Of a stretch of DNA of 64,000 bases, positions 11,301 to 19,762 are shown one piece after another. Numbering within the stretch: position 1 is the first letter of the stretch; each line of letters starts with the position of its first letter. Origin of the DNA: a virus. The position numbers and the translations under genes were made by a program. The stretch lies in the IMG/VR virus record IMGVR_UViG_3300006749_000011, positions 21,818 through 85,817 of that record. One strand, 5' to 3'. A model generated the notes under the pieces. It was not told the origin of the DNA. It did no database searches and was given only the letters and a program-made list of their open reading frames with translations.

Positions 11301-14300
11301 AAAGATAGTAGACAATGAAAAGAAAAACTTTTTTCAAGATGATGATGTGTCTGACAATTTTTTCTCTTTTGAAAAGTCTATGCAAGCTGTTATAACTGAT
11401 GATATATTAAATATTTTTGCATCTATAAAAGATTTTAATAATTTAATTGGGAACCCAATCAACAAGTATAGACCAAACTACAAAGAAATGCAAGCTTTAA
11501 GGTCTTTGTATTTTGAGCATATTGAAAATGAACCTGATCAAGAAAGGTTTTTTGAATTTTATAAGTGGATTGATTCTTCTGTTTCGTTCGGAATAAATCA
11601 ATTATTACCAGCTTCCTCTAGATTCTCAGAAGGAATAAAAAACACTATTGAAAGTCACGTCCTAGAGAGAAACAAATATCAACATAAGTTTCCACTAGTC
11701 TCGCAAAAAACCTCTACTGAAGGTGTTATCAAATCTGTTAATGAACTTAAGTATAACTGGAAGCATGGTCATTCACCATTACAGACTAAAGCCACTGCCA
11801 CAATTGTTGTCTCTAATGCTGGTGGTGTATTTAATGGAGATACATTTGTTTTAATAGACCCATCAGGGATTAGCACAACCTATACTGTAAATGGTGGTGT
11901 TGCACAAGCATCTGGTGGTGGTTCTGGTGGTTCTGCAACTGTTGGTTTTGCTGGTGTTGGTGGAGGAGTATCTGGAAAAATAGCAGCTGCATCTGCAATC
12001 GCTATAGCAATCAACGCCACAACAGATGCTAATTATACGGCTATCTCTAATGGTGTTGATACTGTAACTATTACACAGGGAGTATTTGGCAATACAGGAA
12101 ACAGAACAAATACTGATTCAATCTCAGGAGTAACTGTTTCTAACTTCACCGGTGGCAATAGCAAACATAATGAAAACTGTCTCTGGGATAGAAAACGAAG
12201 AGAAAGAGAAACAACAACAGCAGAAACTATTAGAAAAGCTATAAACACTACAAGTAAAGTAGAGAATAAGATACTTGCCGAGGTAGATGGTACTAGATAT
12301 TTTTTAGAAGATGATTTAGAAAAAACAACAGCCAGAGTCCATCAAATAGAATTGATCAAAAGAAATACAATTCATGGTGGAATAAATTATAGAAACAACA
12401 AAAATAGAGATTATTATTTAGAAAAAACCCACATTCACGGAAATATAAACTCAGAAGGTGTACCCGAAAATGTTTTGGTAGTTGGTGTAGGAGAAGGTCA
12501 AGGTTTAGATACCAATGTTTCTTGCCAAAGTGAAGTTGATTCTCGAAAAAAATACCACTGGGATTTCACAGCAATTGTCGGTATGTTTTCAACTACAACT
12601 GGAGATCATCCTTTAGATGATTTATACTCTAGTAAAAGCTTAATCAAAGGACACTATGCTTTTCCGTTTAACTTTATATCGGGAAACATTAGCTCAGGGT
12701 ACAACAGAGAAGTAAGTAGTAGTTACAGAGGTGATGTAATCTTAACCAACATTCACTCTGATACCACTTATCGCTCAAATGATGTACCTATGCAAGGTCC
12801 ATTTACTGAAAGACATGTTGGTGGATTACAGTCAAGACACCAACCAATTAACAGTTATAACTCTTCTAAAAATTCTATTAATAAAATAGATGATGCTTTA
12901 TTAAGAGCTGAATCATTTTTAATATTAATTGGTGAGCATCCTGATGAGTCGATAACAGACGGTGCTTTAGGTATAACTGGTCCTGACTATGGAGGCCCTT
13001 ATCCTGCTAAAAACCAACCTTTTGGAATAAGATATAGAAATCAAAGAGCTAAGCGACCATTAAATGTAAGAAACATTCAACATAACACTTCTTCCAATAT
13101 TGCTGGTAATTATAATAAAAATTATGAATTTTTTAGTTCTGTTGGAAGAAAAGAAAACAATTTTAGATTTAGATCAATTGAAGACCAAGTTGATTTTGTA
13201 GAGCCAACTTTAAAAGCGGCATTGCCTCATACTAACGTGAACGCTTCTTTAGTTGCACAGAAAACAGGCGGAGATGGAAATGTGTTGTCCAGTAATTCAA
13301 ACCGGTTTAATGACAACGTAAAGTCTCACTTAACACCAGAATTATCAACAGTCGAAGACAACAAGCCAACAAAATCAATAATAACACAAAAGTTCTCAGC
13401 TCCTGGTGGGTTTGAAACAATGTCCAGAGTTTTTCTGGATGCTATAGATGGCGAGAGAAGTGTCTACAATGCTTTACCGTTTAGAAATTTGTCTGTAAGG
13501 TCGAGTGGTAGTGGAGAGTTTGTAGAAAATACAAGTCGTTCTTGGCTACCAAGCGATGACCACGACAGTACAGATCTTGCAATTTGGCTATCGCAAGACT
13601 CTGGTTTGGTCGAAAACTCAGGAAGAGTTGACACTTGGACAGATAGACAAAATGGTGTTGTATTTCGAATGCAAGCTGGTAACCACAATACATATAATAC
13701 AGGCACAAACTCTCCCTCAATAGTATCAGCAGGATCGTATAATTTTATACGTTTTGATGCGTCAAACCATGAATTTCTAGCTGCAACCTTTGACAATTCT
13801 TTAATGAACCTCTATAATTCAGACTACTCTATTGTGGTTGTGTATAAAGCTTCTACATCAAATTCTCCACCAAGTGTTGGAGATCTTCAGCAACAAGGCT
13901 CCAATATACGTAGAGGTCCTCTCTTAAACATTGGAGAAGACTTAGAACTATCTTTAATGGAGGATACACTTGGTAGTGGCTTTGACAACGCAATTATAAT
14001 CGAAAACGAAACAAGTGCTACCTCATATCTTCAAAGTATAACGAAGGGAAGTGAATTTCAAGTTGTAATTTATGTATATAAAGATGGAGGCGGAAGTAAT
14101 TATGGATTCTTTGCTGATGGAAAAACATCAACAGTTTTGGAAGCTAGAGGCTTGTCCAACGACAATCCACAAACCCTAGTGCCTATGAGTCTTTTATCTT
14201 CTGATTCTAATGGAAGTACACCTAATATGAGAATAGGTAGAGATCCTGATTACGCATATGGCAATCAAACTCAACAATTTGATTATGCATTTGGAGAGTT

Positions 14301-14862
14301 TGATTTAGTCGAAGTGATGCTCTTTAAAAAAGCTTTAGAAACAGATGAAAGGGAAAAGATAGAAGGTTACGTATCACACAAATATAGCATCGAATCTAAC
14401 TTAGTTAGTGGCCACACCTATGAATCAAGTCCTCCACCCGGAATCGTTAGTACAGGCATAAACACTCCAAGAGTAAACTCTCACAACAACAGAAGAGAAG
14501 GTCTAAGAACTCTCTTAACAAGACCTATGGGTAGGTTTGGAATTGACTCTCAATACGGAACAGTTACCGCTGAAACATACACAACAGAGGCAAGCTTCCA
14601 GAAACAACACAGAAACAACAGATACAGTGTGTCTTCTTCAACAGAAGGTTACAATCCAATAAGTGATAATGCTTTTGTATCCACACAAATACCAGCAACT
14701 GATTTACAATATTCTTGGACGGCTAAGTTAGCCAAAAACGAATATAGTATGACCGGAGGTCTCCATAACACCTTTAGATATGGAAATAAAACAGGTAAAG
14801 TGATAATTAATAATCAGGTAGAAAATATAATTAATTACCCAATATCATCATCTTTTGATTAA
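8305..14862 (+). CDS. Giant tail protein with two LamG-like domains and an inserted repeat-type domain
   Basis: This is a 2185-residue virion protein. Residues about 183-355 form a LamG/concanavalin A-like lectin domain, with I-E-F-W-L-K-K, N-W-H-H-Y-A-V-T-L, L-F-I-D-S and V-D-E-F-R-F-W-K. A second, more diverged LamG-like domain lies at about 1752-2032, with A-I-W-L-S-Q-D, V-D-T-W-T-D-R and V-E-V-M-L-F-K-K-A-L. Between them, at about 1160-1287, is a Gly/Ala/Val/Thr-rich beta domain ending in F-T-G-G, a module I have seen in other marine phage tail proteins. Middle regions are unassigned. Lectin-like domains suggest host-surface glycan binding. The gene overlaps its upstream neighbour by one base. 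Confidence 0.8.
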   Translation: MSIKNLFNNDKKSKIISANTVQSASVEVEGVEFVKTKTKEKNKFVPPLDFSTASNFAKFGSAKLYYEYGFKRIYQQYPYDGTLAEKQAFEYSGSYLDTYIFDNLYPRTNGYVNFNILTDGKITGGSVSNGYYQSANNKEYIQILGGPHTASGGMTGLKYHDTFDESTLYDPTNKRENNLKVDLLTGNTIEFWLKKTGYDVSLGHREVLFDLTDQENKSLQLFLSASGHDHAGRNALNIRFKGVGPLAIDAPLTLDSYTTNSVGDGNWHHYAVTLKSNSTDKVTTKLFIDSVLHKEQEIAFPASVWTEIDSNTYGLLATIGAGSGHYIPTGKGDGQLFSASVDEFRFWKSERNGKQIGQNWFTPIGGGTDDSLDNINLGVYFKFNEGITLTSSTDSTILDYSGRLSNGTFVGYHADTRETGSAIVESGVVTSEFKDPIIYSYHPDVVSKQAELTTTGSLQDYENTSLFYHLMPSWIIEEDKENGNSNLEYLSQIIASYFDTLNAQISYSNRFKDKRYYGPTVNKDRLTDETSVTFSGSMKPMPFTNKLLREQGFVLPELFVDADIIQEFRKYDQNQIYERDLSEVRNLIYQNLYNNLTNIYKSKGTEKSFRNYLKCFGLNSDLIKLNLYADGATYTLKDNYELKALDTRVLNFDHENNHSANVYMNTGSGDFAYIKGNVNTDTMHSAFSIESEVIIPQKLKEDHPSYTNKSFTTSSIFGFHQIDTTSAPFNDYYGGAQLDAPNKNIKILLASTTNRDESKFVISGSDNLYLTSSIIKNAYSNSKWNLALRVNNSKYPYSQLNGTGTPTVDVSFYGIELVNGEINNYVNLTASNITDGRQYLTSSKKVFVGAEKENFSGSIINHSDIKIGDVKYWQSYITNEDLKQHALDLDNSGFLNPYRSDNIFTLDNQHVPKIDTLAFHWNFNQNTTTDTNAEMEVLDISSGSASLINRYNWLSNITKRKYHGLAHGFPASSTNVIEKTYISTAKKKSPSSVYTSDMVKIVDNEKKNFFQDDDVSDNFFSFEKSMQAVITDDILNIFASIKDFNNLIGNPINKYRPNYKEMQALRSLYFEHIENEPDQERFFEFYKWIDSSVSFGINQLLPASSRFSEGIKNTIESHVLERNKYQHKFPLVSQKTSTEGVIKSVNELKYNWKHGHSPLQTKATATIVVSNAGGVFNGDTFVLIDPSGISTTYTVNGGVAQASGGGSGGSATVGFAGVGGGVSGKIAAASAIAIAINATTDANYTAISNGVDTVTITQGVFGNTGNRTNTDSISGVTVSNFTGGNSKHNENCLWDRKRRERETTTAETIRKAINTTSKVENKILAEVDGTRYFLEDDLEKTTARVHQIELIKRNTIHGGINYRNNKNRDYYLEKTHIHGNINSEGVPENVLVVGVGEGQGLDTNVSCQSEVDSRKKYHWDFTAIVGMFSTTTGDHPLDDLYSSKSLIKGHYAFPFNFISGNISSGYNREVSSSYRGDVILTNIHSDTTYRSNDVPMQGPFTERHVGGLQSRHQPINSYNSSKNSINKIDDALLRAESFLILIGEHPDESITDGALGITGPDYGGPYPAKNQPFGIRYRNQRAKRPLNVRNIQHNTSSNIAGNYNKNYEFFSSVGRKENNFRFRSIEDQVDFVEPTLKAALPHTNVNASLVAQKTGGDGNVLSSNSNRFNDNVKSHLTPELSTVEDNKPTKSIITQKFSAPGGFETMSRVFLDAIDGERSVYNALPFRNLSVRSSGSGEFVENTSRSWLPSDDHDSTDLAIWLSQDSGLVENSGRVDTWTDRQNGVVFRMQAGNHNTYNTGTNSPSIVSAGSYNFIRFDASNHEFLAATFDNSLMNLYNSDYSIVVVYKASTSNSPPSVGDLQQQGSNIRRGPLLNIGEDLELSLMEDTLGSGFDNAIIIENETSATSYLQSITKGSEFQVVIYVYKDGGGSNYGFFADGKTSTVLEARGLSNDNPQTLVPMSLLSSDSNGSTPNMRIGRDPDYAYGNQTQQFDYAFGEFDLVEVMLFKKALETDEREKIEGYVSHKYSIESNLVSGHTYESSPPPGIVSTGINTPRVNSHNNRREGLRTLLTRPMGRFGIDSQYGTVTAETYTTEASFQKQHRNNRYSVSSSTEGYNPISDNAFVSTQIPATDLQYSWTAKLAKNEYSMTGGLHNTFRYGNKTGKVIINNQVENIINYPISSSFD

Positions 14863-14879
14863 AATAATAAGGAAACATA

Positions 14880-17800
14880 ATGCCAACAGAAGCAATACAC
14901 ATCAATACAAACCTTGAACTTATTGATCCAATTGAAACCGATGAAGGTTCTTTTGGTGAATATAGTAATACTTTTGGTTTAGCGAATTACAAAGTACTTG
15001 TCGCACCAGCGCTTGCGGGATACATTGTAGCAAAACCAGTTCGAGAAAATAATGCAGATTTTGTAAGACTACCACTTCTTAATATAAAAAGAAATGGCCC
15101 TTATGGTTATCCTTCGTGGAAGCAAATACGAGCCGGAGAAAACAATATATCTAGAACACATAGAAAGAACAACATTTTGACTTTTGTTAATCATCCCGTA
15201 GAAAAAATTATAATTCAAAATGGCAAAAGACATGTTGTATCTCATCGAGACGACACAATTCAAGTTTATGACGAACCAGCTGTTGTTGCGAAACACAAGC
15301 CTTTAGAAATAATGTTATCAAGACCTCTGAGAGAAGGAGGGTCTCCATTTCCATTTTTAATTAAAGTTGATTACAACAATGGCTTAAACATGATGACAAA
15401 CAAAGAAGTCAATGCTTATGCAAAAGCAATTACAAAAGAACCAGAGTCTTACAATAGCATCAAGAATATGTATCTAGATGGAGGTCTTCAAGACCCATCT
15501 TCACCAATTAGTGGATTTCACTATTTAAAATTTAATCAAACAGTATTTCCAGTAGAAAAAAGAACTTTTAAAGCAGAAAACAGGATCAGAGTGAGCATTC
15601 CAACAGGAGAATTTTGGAAAGACAGAAGGTATGAGAGATCGGCAAATACTGACAAAGAAGCAGTAACAGCTGATGGTTTTTGGTACAATGGTGAAAGAAC
15701 AACTCGTAAAGTAAACAGTTCTGCTTGGCCATTGGATGTATCACAGACCTGGGCAACTAGAACCACAGCGCCTTTACTTGATAGCCAGCCATCTTTTTTC
15801 ACTCAATCAAATTCCACAGGTATTGGTGGAGTTAACACTAGAGTTGATTTTGGTATTTTACAAAATAACTATAACATGATTGTTTCCGGAGGATTACAGA
15901 TATCAGGACCATCAGACAATCTAGATGCATTAAATATAGCATATGGTGGCGCAACAAGAGCAGCACCACTATACAGTAGAAAACACACAAGATTAGAGAG
16001 GCTTTCTGTTGTAGCACCCTCTGGTAGACGAGATTTAATTCCTGCTAATGACTTAGAGGCTGATGAAAGATATGCGGGAGAAGCCGCTTGGGATGCCCCT
16101 GCACAAGCTGGTAGGGGCCCTTTTGATGATAATGTAGAAGTTTTTACTCAACACACAAAAACAAAATATAAAAACTATGGTGTTGTTCCTGAATACAAAA
16201 TCAATTCTCATATAGATTTTTATCTAGAAAATGGAATAAAAGCTCAAAACTTAGATTTATTTGAATTACCAGAAGGTGGACCTGGTGGACAAGAAACAGA
16301 TGTTTCCTCTGAAGAGAATTTTTATAAAATATATTCCACATCCGATTTTTTAGAAAATTTTAATATAATAACAGAAGAACATAAAGGTTTTGCTGAACCT
16401 TCATCTATTAAATTAACCTGTAATGCAGTTTTAAAACTAATGCCTTACGACGGTTTTTACCCAGCTCAAAGATCAGTAGATCTAGCTCAGACCTTTTATG
16501 ATTCTTATAAAGATAATATTAAATACCTTCAGATCAGTTCTACAGATGATAAAAGACTAAAGGACCCATTTGGAACTAGTTTGTACGGATATGATTATAC
16601 AAAACCTTTTTTACAACCATTATTCTCACCAGGTGTTTTTTTTAATACAATAAAATCTGGCATAGCAGTAGACCATGCTATTCATAATTCCAACCTACTT
16701 CAAATCCCAGCTGGAGACTCGAATGCTGCTGCCAGAAACCCAATATACAACGTAGGCACTGGTACAAAGCAAAATGCTTTTGTTTATAACTTCGCAGGTA
16801 CAGTTACAGGCTCTCGCAATCAAGATTTGGATAGAATACCTTTTGAAGCTTTAGTTGAACCAGAAGAGTTTTTAAAAAATAAACTTATATATCAACAAGA
16901 ACCAAATCTTAGCGCTTCTATTGATATATTAAACGATGCATCACTAAGTACGACTGAGAAAGAGCAATCTGCTAAACCTATAATTTGGGACGGTCAGGGA
17001 AAAATTAATTATAAAAAAATGATCAATAATTTTTTAGCTGAAACACCAGAATTTTTTCTAGAAAACAAAAACTTCACAACTTACAAGTCGCTTAGACAGG
17101 ATGATCCAAGCTTTGGTAACTTAAAAAGAAACGTCAAATATGCAATGAGAGTTGCAATAGCAAAATCTACTTTTGGTGGAAAATTCAAAATATCGGGCTC
17201 GTCTGACGATCAAGAGCCACATGAAGTTCCTAGTATGACTTCGTTTTTAACTGGTGCATACACAAATGACCCAACAGATGACAATGAATCAAAGATTATG
17301 GAAAATATAACTATGTACTCTAGACCATCAGCTTTCGGCCCTGACTTTCTTATGGCAGACATTAAGGACGATTGCACTACTGGTCATTATCAAGTCCACA
17401 CTCCACCGTATTATGACGGAGCAGCTTGGACACACATTGAATTTACACCAACTGAAACAAAAAAATATACTAGTAAAGAAATATTAGAGGGAAGTAGTAT
17501 GTCTCACTATAGATATTCTTATATAATGCTTACCTCAAGTCTCGCTCAGGGTCATATCTATGGTATGGGTAAAACATTTCTTGAAGGTGTAACAACTTCA
17601 ATAAACTTAGTTGCTATGCAAAATGATGCTAGCTTAAACATATTTAATATAGAGAGTAAAAACGAAGGAACAGTTCTTTTTATTTCTTCAAGCCAAGGAG
17701 ACAGTATTGAACAATCTGATTCCAGATTAACTATACAAACAAAATTTGAAACGCCAATACTAAACTTTAATAAATCCCATTTACTTACAATCCCTCAAAA

Positions 17801-18737
17801 AGGTTCCGGTTCGGTTCCGCGTGGGATGTGGCATCAATTTGGTTCTATACCAAAAAAAGACGAACTAATATCCCTAGAGATATCCGACATACCGTCTGAG
17901 TGGTATGATCAAGCAGCAGGAGCAAAGGGTGGTGGTACTAGTGCCGAGTCTCTCGCAGACGCTCTTGGCTTTGAAAAAAGTCGAAGAAGGCTTGGAGAGT
18001 TAGCAAAAAGCAAAAAAATAAAAGAAGCTGTTGTTGCTGTTCCTTTTTATGACCAAGGAGCAGAAAGAAAGTTTTTTAGAATACCAAGAACAGACATAGA
18101 TAATGCGATAGGAAATAACGAACAACAAAAACTAGTTGGCTCTACTGTGCTCGATATGGTGAACAAGATGAAACAGTACAACTTTCCTCCATCAATGGAT
18201 TTTCTAACGTATAACAATGTAGATCCTTTTGCAATGTATATATTTGAATTTGAGCATGTTTTATCTAGACAAGATTTGTCATATATTTGGCAAAATTTAC
18301 TACCAGATATTGGCATGCAACACAAAGAGGCGTCTGCTACTATTACACACGAACTACTAGCTCATGAGCTTTTAGGTGGTGGTTCTAAAGTTGTTAACAC
18401 CGGTGGAGGAAAAGTACTAGACATATCTGCTAAAGGAAAAGACTTTAATCCTGAGATACGTTGGATGGTTTTTAAAGTAAAATTTAAAGCTAAGCACGAT
18501 TACTACGAAAAAATAATAGGTAAAAGGTCTAAGCTTGACGTAACAACGGCTAACATAAATTACAATTGGCCTTATGATTTCTTTTCTCTTGTAGAACTAG
18601 TTAAATTAGACGCATCTGTCGAGTTATCTCAAATTGAACAAGATGAGAAAACTGGTGTAAGAAAACTTAAACCCGTAAACTCTCCAAACCCGATGCCTGT
18701 TACAAGAAACTTTAGAAATGGAATTAAGAAAAAATGA
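14880..18737 (+). CDS. Large virion protein, unknown function
   Basis: This 1285-residue protein is preceded by AAGGA 9 bases before the ATG. It is soluble, rich in Asn, Tyr, Lys and Ser, and has no transmembrane segment or catalytic motif that I recognise. A short Gly-rich segment (A-G-A-K-G-G-G-T-S-A-E-S) lies near residue 1020, and H-E-L-L-A-H-E-L-L-G-G-G near residue 1155 is tempting as a metal site but lacks other protease signs. Its TGA overlaps the next ATG (ATGA), indicating translational coupling. It sits among baseplate/tail genes and is presumed structural by context. Confidence 0.7.
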   Translation: MPTEAIHINTNLELIDPIETDEGSFGEYSNTFGLANYKVLVAPALAGYIVAKPVRENNADFVRLPLLNIKRNGPYGYPSWKQIRAGENNISRTHRKNNILTFVNHPVEKIIIQNGKRHVVSHRDDTIQVYDEPAVVAKHKPLEIMLSRPLREGGSPFPFLIKVDYNNGLNMMTNKEVNAYAKAITKEPESYNSIKNMYLDGGLQDPSSPISGFHYLKFNQTVFPVEKRTFKAENRIRVSIPTGEFWKDRRYERSANTDKEAVTADGFWYNGERTTRKVNSSAWPLDVSQTWATRTTAPLLDSQPSFFTQSNSTGIGGVNTRVDFGILQNNYNMIVSGGLQISGPSDNLDALNIAYGGATRAAPLYSRKHTRLERLSVVAPSGRRDLIPANDLEADERYAGEAAWDAPAQAGRGPFDDNVEVFTQHTKTKYKNYGVVPEYKINSHIDFYLENGIKAQNLDLFELPEGGPGGQETDVSSEENFYKIYSTSDFLENFNIITEEHKGFAEPSSIKLTCNAVLKLMPYDGFYPAQRSVDLAQTFYDSYKDNIKYLQISSTDDKRLKDPFGTSLYGYDYTKPFLQPLFSPGVFFNTIKSGIAVDHAIHNSNLLQIPAGDSNAAARNPIYNVGTGTKQNAFVYNFAGTVTGSRNQDLDRIPFEALVEPEEFLKNKLIYQQEPNLSASIDILNDASLSTTEKEQSAKPIIWDGQGKINYKKMINNFLAETPEFFLENKNFTTYKSLRQDDPSFGNLKRNVKYAMRVAIAKSTFGGKFKISGSSDDQEPHEVPSMTSFLTGAYTNDPTDDNESKIMENITMYSRPSAFGPDFLMADIKDDCTTGHYQVHTPPYYDGAAWTHIEFTPTETKKYTSKEILEGSSMSHYRYSYIMLTSSLAQGHIYGMGKTFLEGVTTSINLVAMQNDASLNIFNIESKNEGTVLFISSSQGDSIEQSDSRLTIQTKFETPILNFNKSHLLTIPQKGSGSVPRGMWHQFGSIPKKDELISLEISDIPSEWYDQAAGAKGGGTSAESLADALGFEKSRRRLGELAKSKKIKEAVVAVPFYDQGAERKFFRIPRTDIDNAIGNNEQQKLVGSTVLDMVNKMKQYNFPPSMDFLTYNNVDPFAMYIFEFEHVLSRQDLSYIWQNLLPDIGMQHKEASATITHELLAHELLGGGSKVVNTGGGKVLDISAKGKDFNPEIRWMVFKVKFKAKHDYYEKIIGKRSKLDVTTANINYNWPYDFFSLVELVKLDASVELSQIEQDEKTGVRKLKPVNSPNPMPVTRNFRNGIKKK

Positions 18738-19762
18738 GTTTTTTCAATAAAAAAGAAGATGTCCTCCACATAGAATTAACGCCATACGGAAGGCACTTGC
18801 TTTCTCTTGGAAAACTAATGCCGGACCATTATCGCTTTTTTGATGATGATATAATGTACAATTCAAATCACATACCAGCTGGTGGCTTCAGTGAAAACCA
18901 GAATGATGCACATGGTAGGATATTAAATGATACTCCTAAAATAAAACCAAATGGTAATTTTAAAGGTGTAGAAAGTGATATAAATAAATTAAATAGTGAT
19001 GAAATTGAAGGCTATGAAGTAGGCAAGGACCTTAGAAATTATAGAAAAGAAAATAATGAAATACATATAAATAAATTACCCTATTCTATGGGAAGTATCA
19101 AATACGACCAAATACAGACCCCTGCCTTGAAAATTGATATGTTTAACGGTGAAATTTCAGATTCAACTGATAAGTTTTTAACAGGCTCTAACAACCATGT
19201 CATCAACATACCACAAATAGAAATTGATGTTGAATGGAATTACTCTGTTGTAGAAACTCAAAATGCCTCTTTAGTGTCCAATATTAACAATATAAAGTCC
19301 GTTTACAAGACAGAAGAGGTAGGAGGGCAAGTTGTAAAAATAATGCCTGAAATACCCATTATTAGAACTAAAATGGAAGGCGCCTTTGACGTAAAAGATA
19401 GCTTCTATATAACTGCGTATATGTGTGAAGAACTTGACGGTGAAATTGTATATAATAAATTAAAAAGAACACCGGTTGGCAATTACATAAAAGATGATAT
19501 GTTGGTTCTTAATGAAATGGAGTTAAACAACGATTTTTTATCAGATGGAGATATAAATCCGGATTATTTAGAACACTACCTTAGTATTGTCACAGATCGT
19601 TTAATACCAAACGAAGATTTGTGTGCTACGGTTGGAGAACTTGAGGTAAAAAATATATACTTAGATGAAAAGCTTGATTGCGAAGACTACCAAGGTGATG
19701 ACCTCACACTTAATCCATACGCCTCTAGAGTAACTTTAGATGACCTTAAGGGAGAGTGCTAA
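18734..19762 (+). CDS. Tail structural protein, distant paralogue of the 24936-25886 product
   Basis: This is a 342-residue protein. Its first 45 residues share a pattern with the product starting at 24936: a D-V-x-x-x-x-L-T-x-x-G-R-x-x-L-x-x-G core followed by a short aromatic strand and D-D-[DE]-I-x-Y. The remaining region is acidic and not recognised, with many Asn, Asp and Glu residues and a short Cys-containing tail. The start overlaps the previous stop (ATGA), and the stop TAA overlaps the next ATG. Structural role is inferred from the tail operon context. Confidence 0.65.
   Translation: MSFFNKKEDVLHIELTPYGRHLLSLGKLMPDHYRFFDDDIMYNSNHIPAGGFSENQNDAHGRILNDTPKIKPNGNFKGVESDINKLNSDEIEGYEVGKDLRNYRKENNEIHINKLPYSMGSIKYDQIQTPALKIDMFNGEISDSTDKFLTGSNNHVINIPQIEIDVEWNYSVVETQNASLVSNINNIKSVYKTEEVGGQVVKIMPEIPIIRTKMEGAFDVKDSFYITAYMCEELDGEIVYNKLKRTPVGNYIKDDMLVLNEMELNNDFLSDGDINPDYLEHYLSIVTDRLIPNEDLCATVGELEVKNIYLDEKLDCEDYQGDDLTLNPYASRVTLDDLKGEC

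Noticed and set aside
18300-18400. H-E-L-L-A-H-E-L-L as a zinc-protease HExxH site in the 1285-residue protein
   Set aside because: The pattern is not H-E-x-x-H in the right register with a downstream ligand, and the surrounding protein looks structural.
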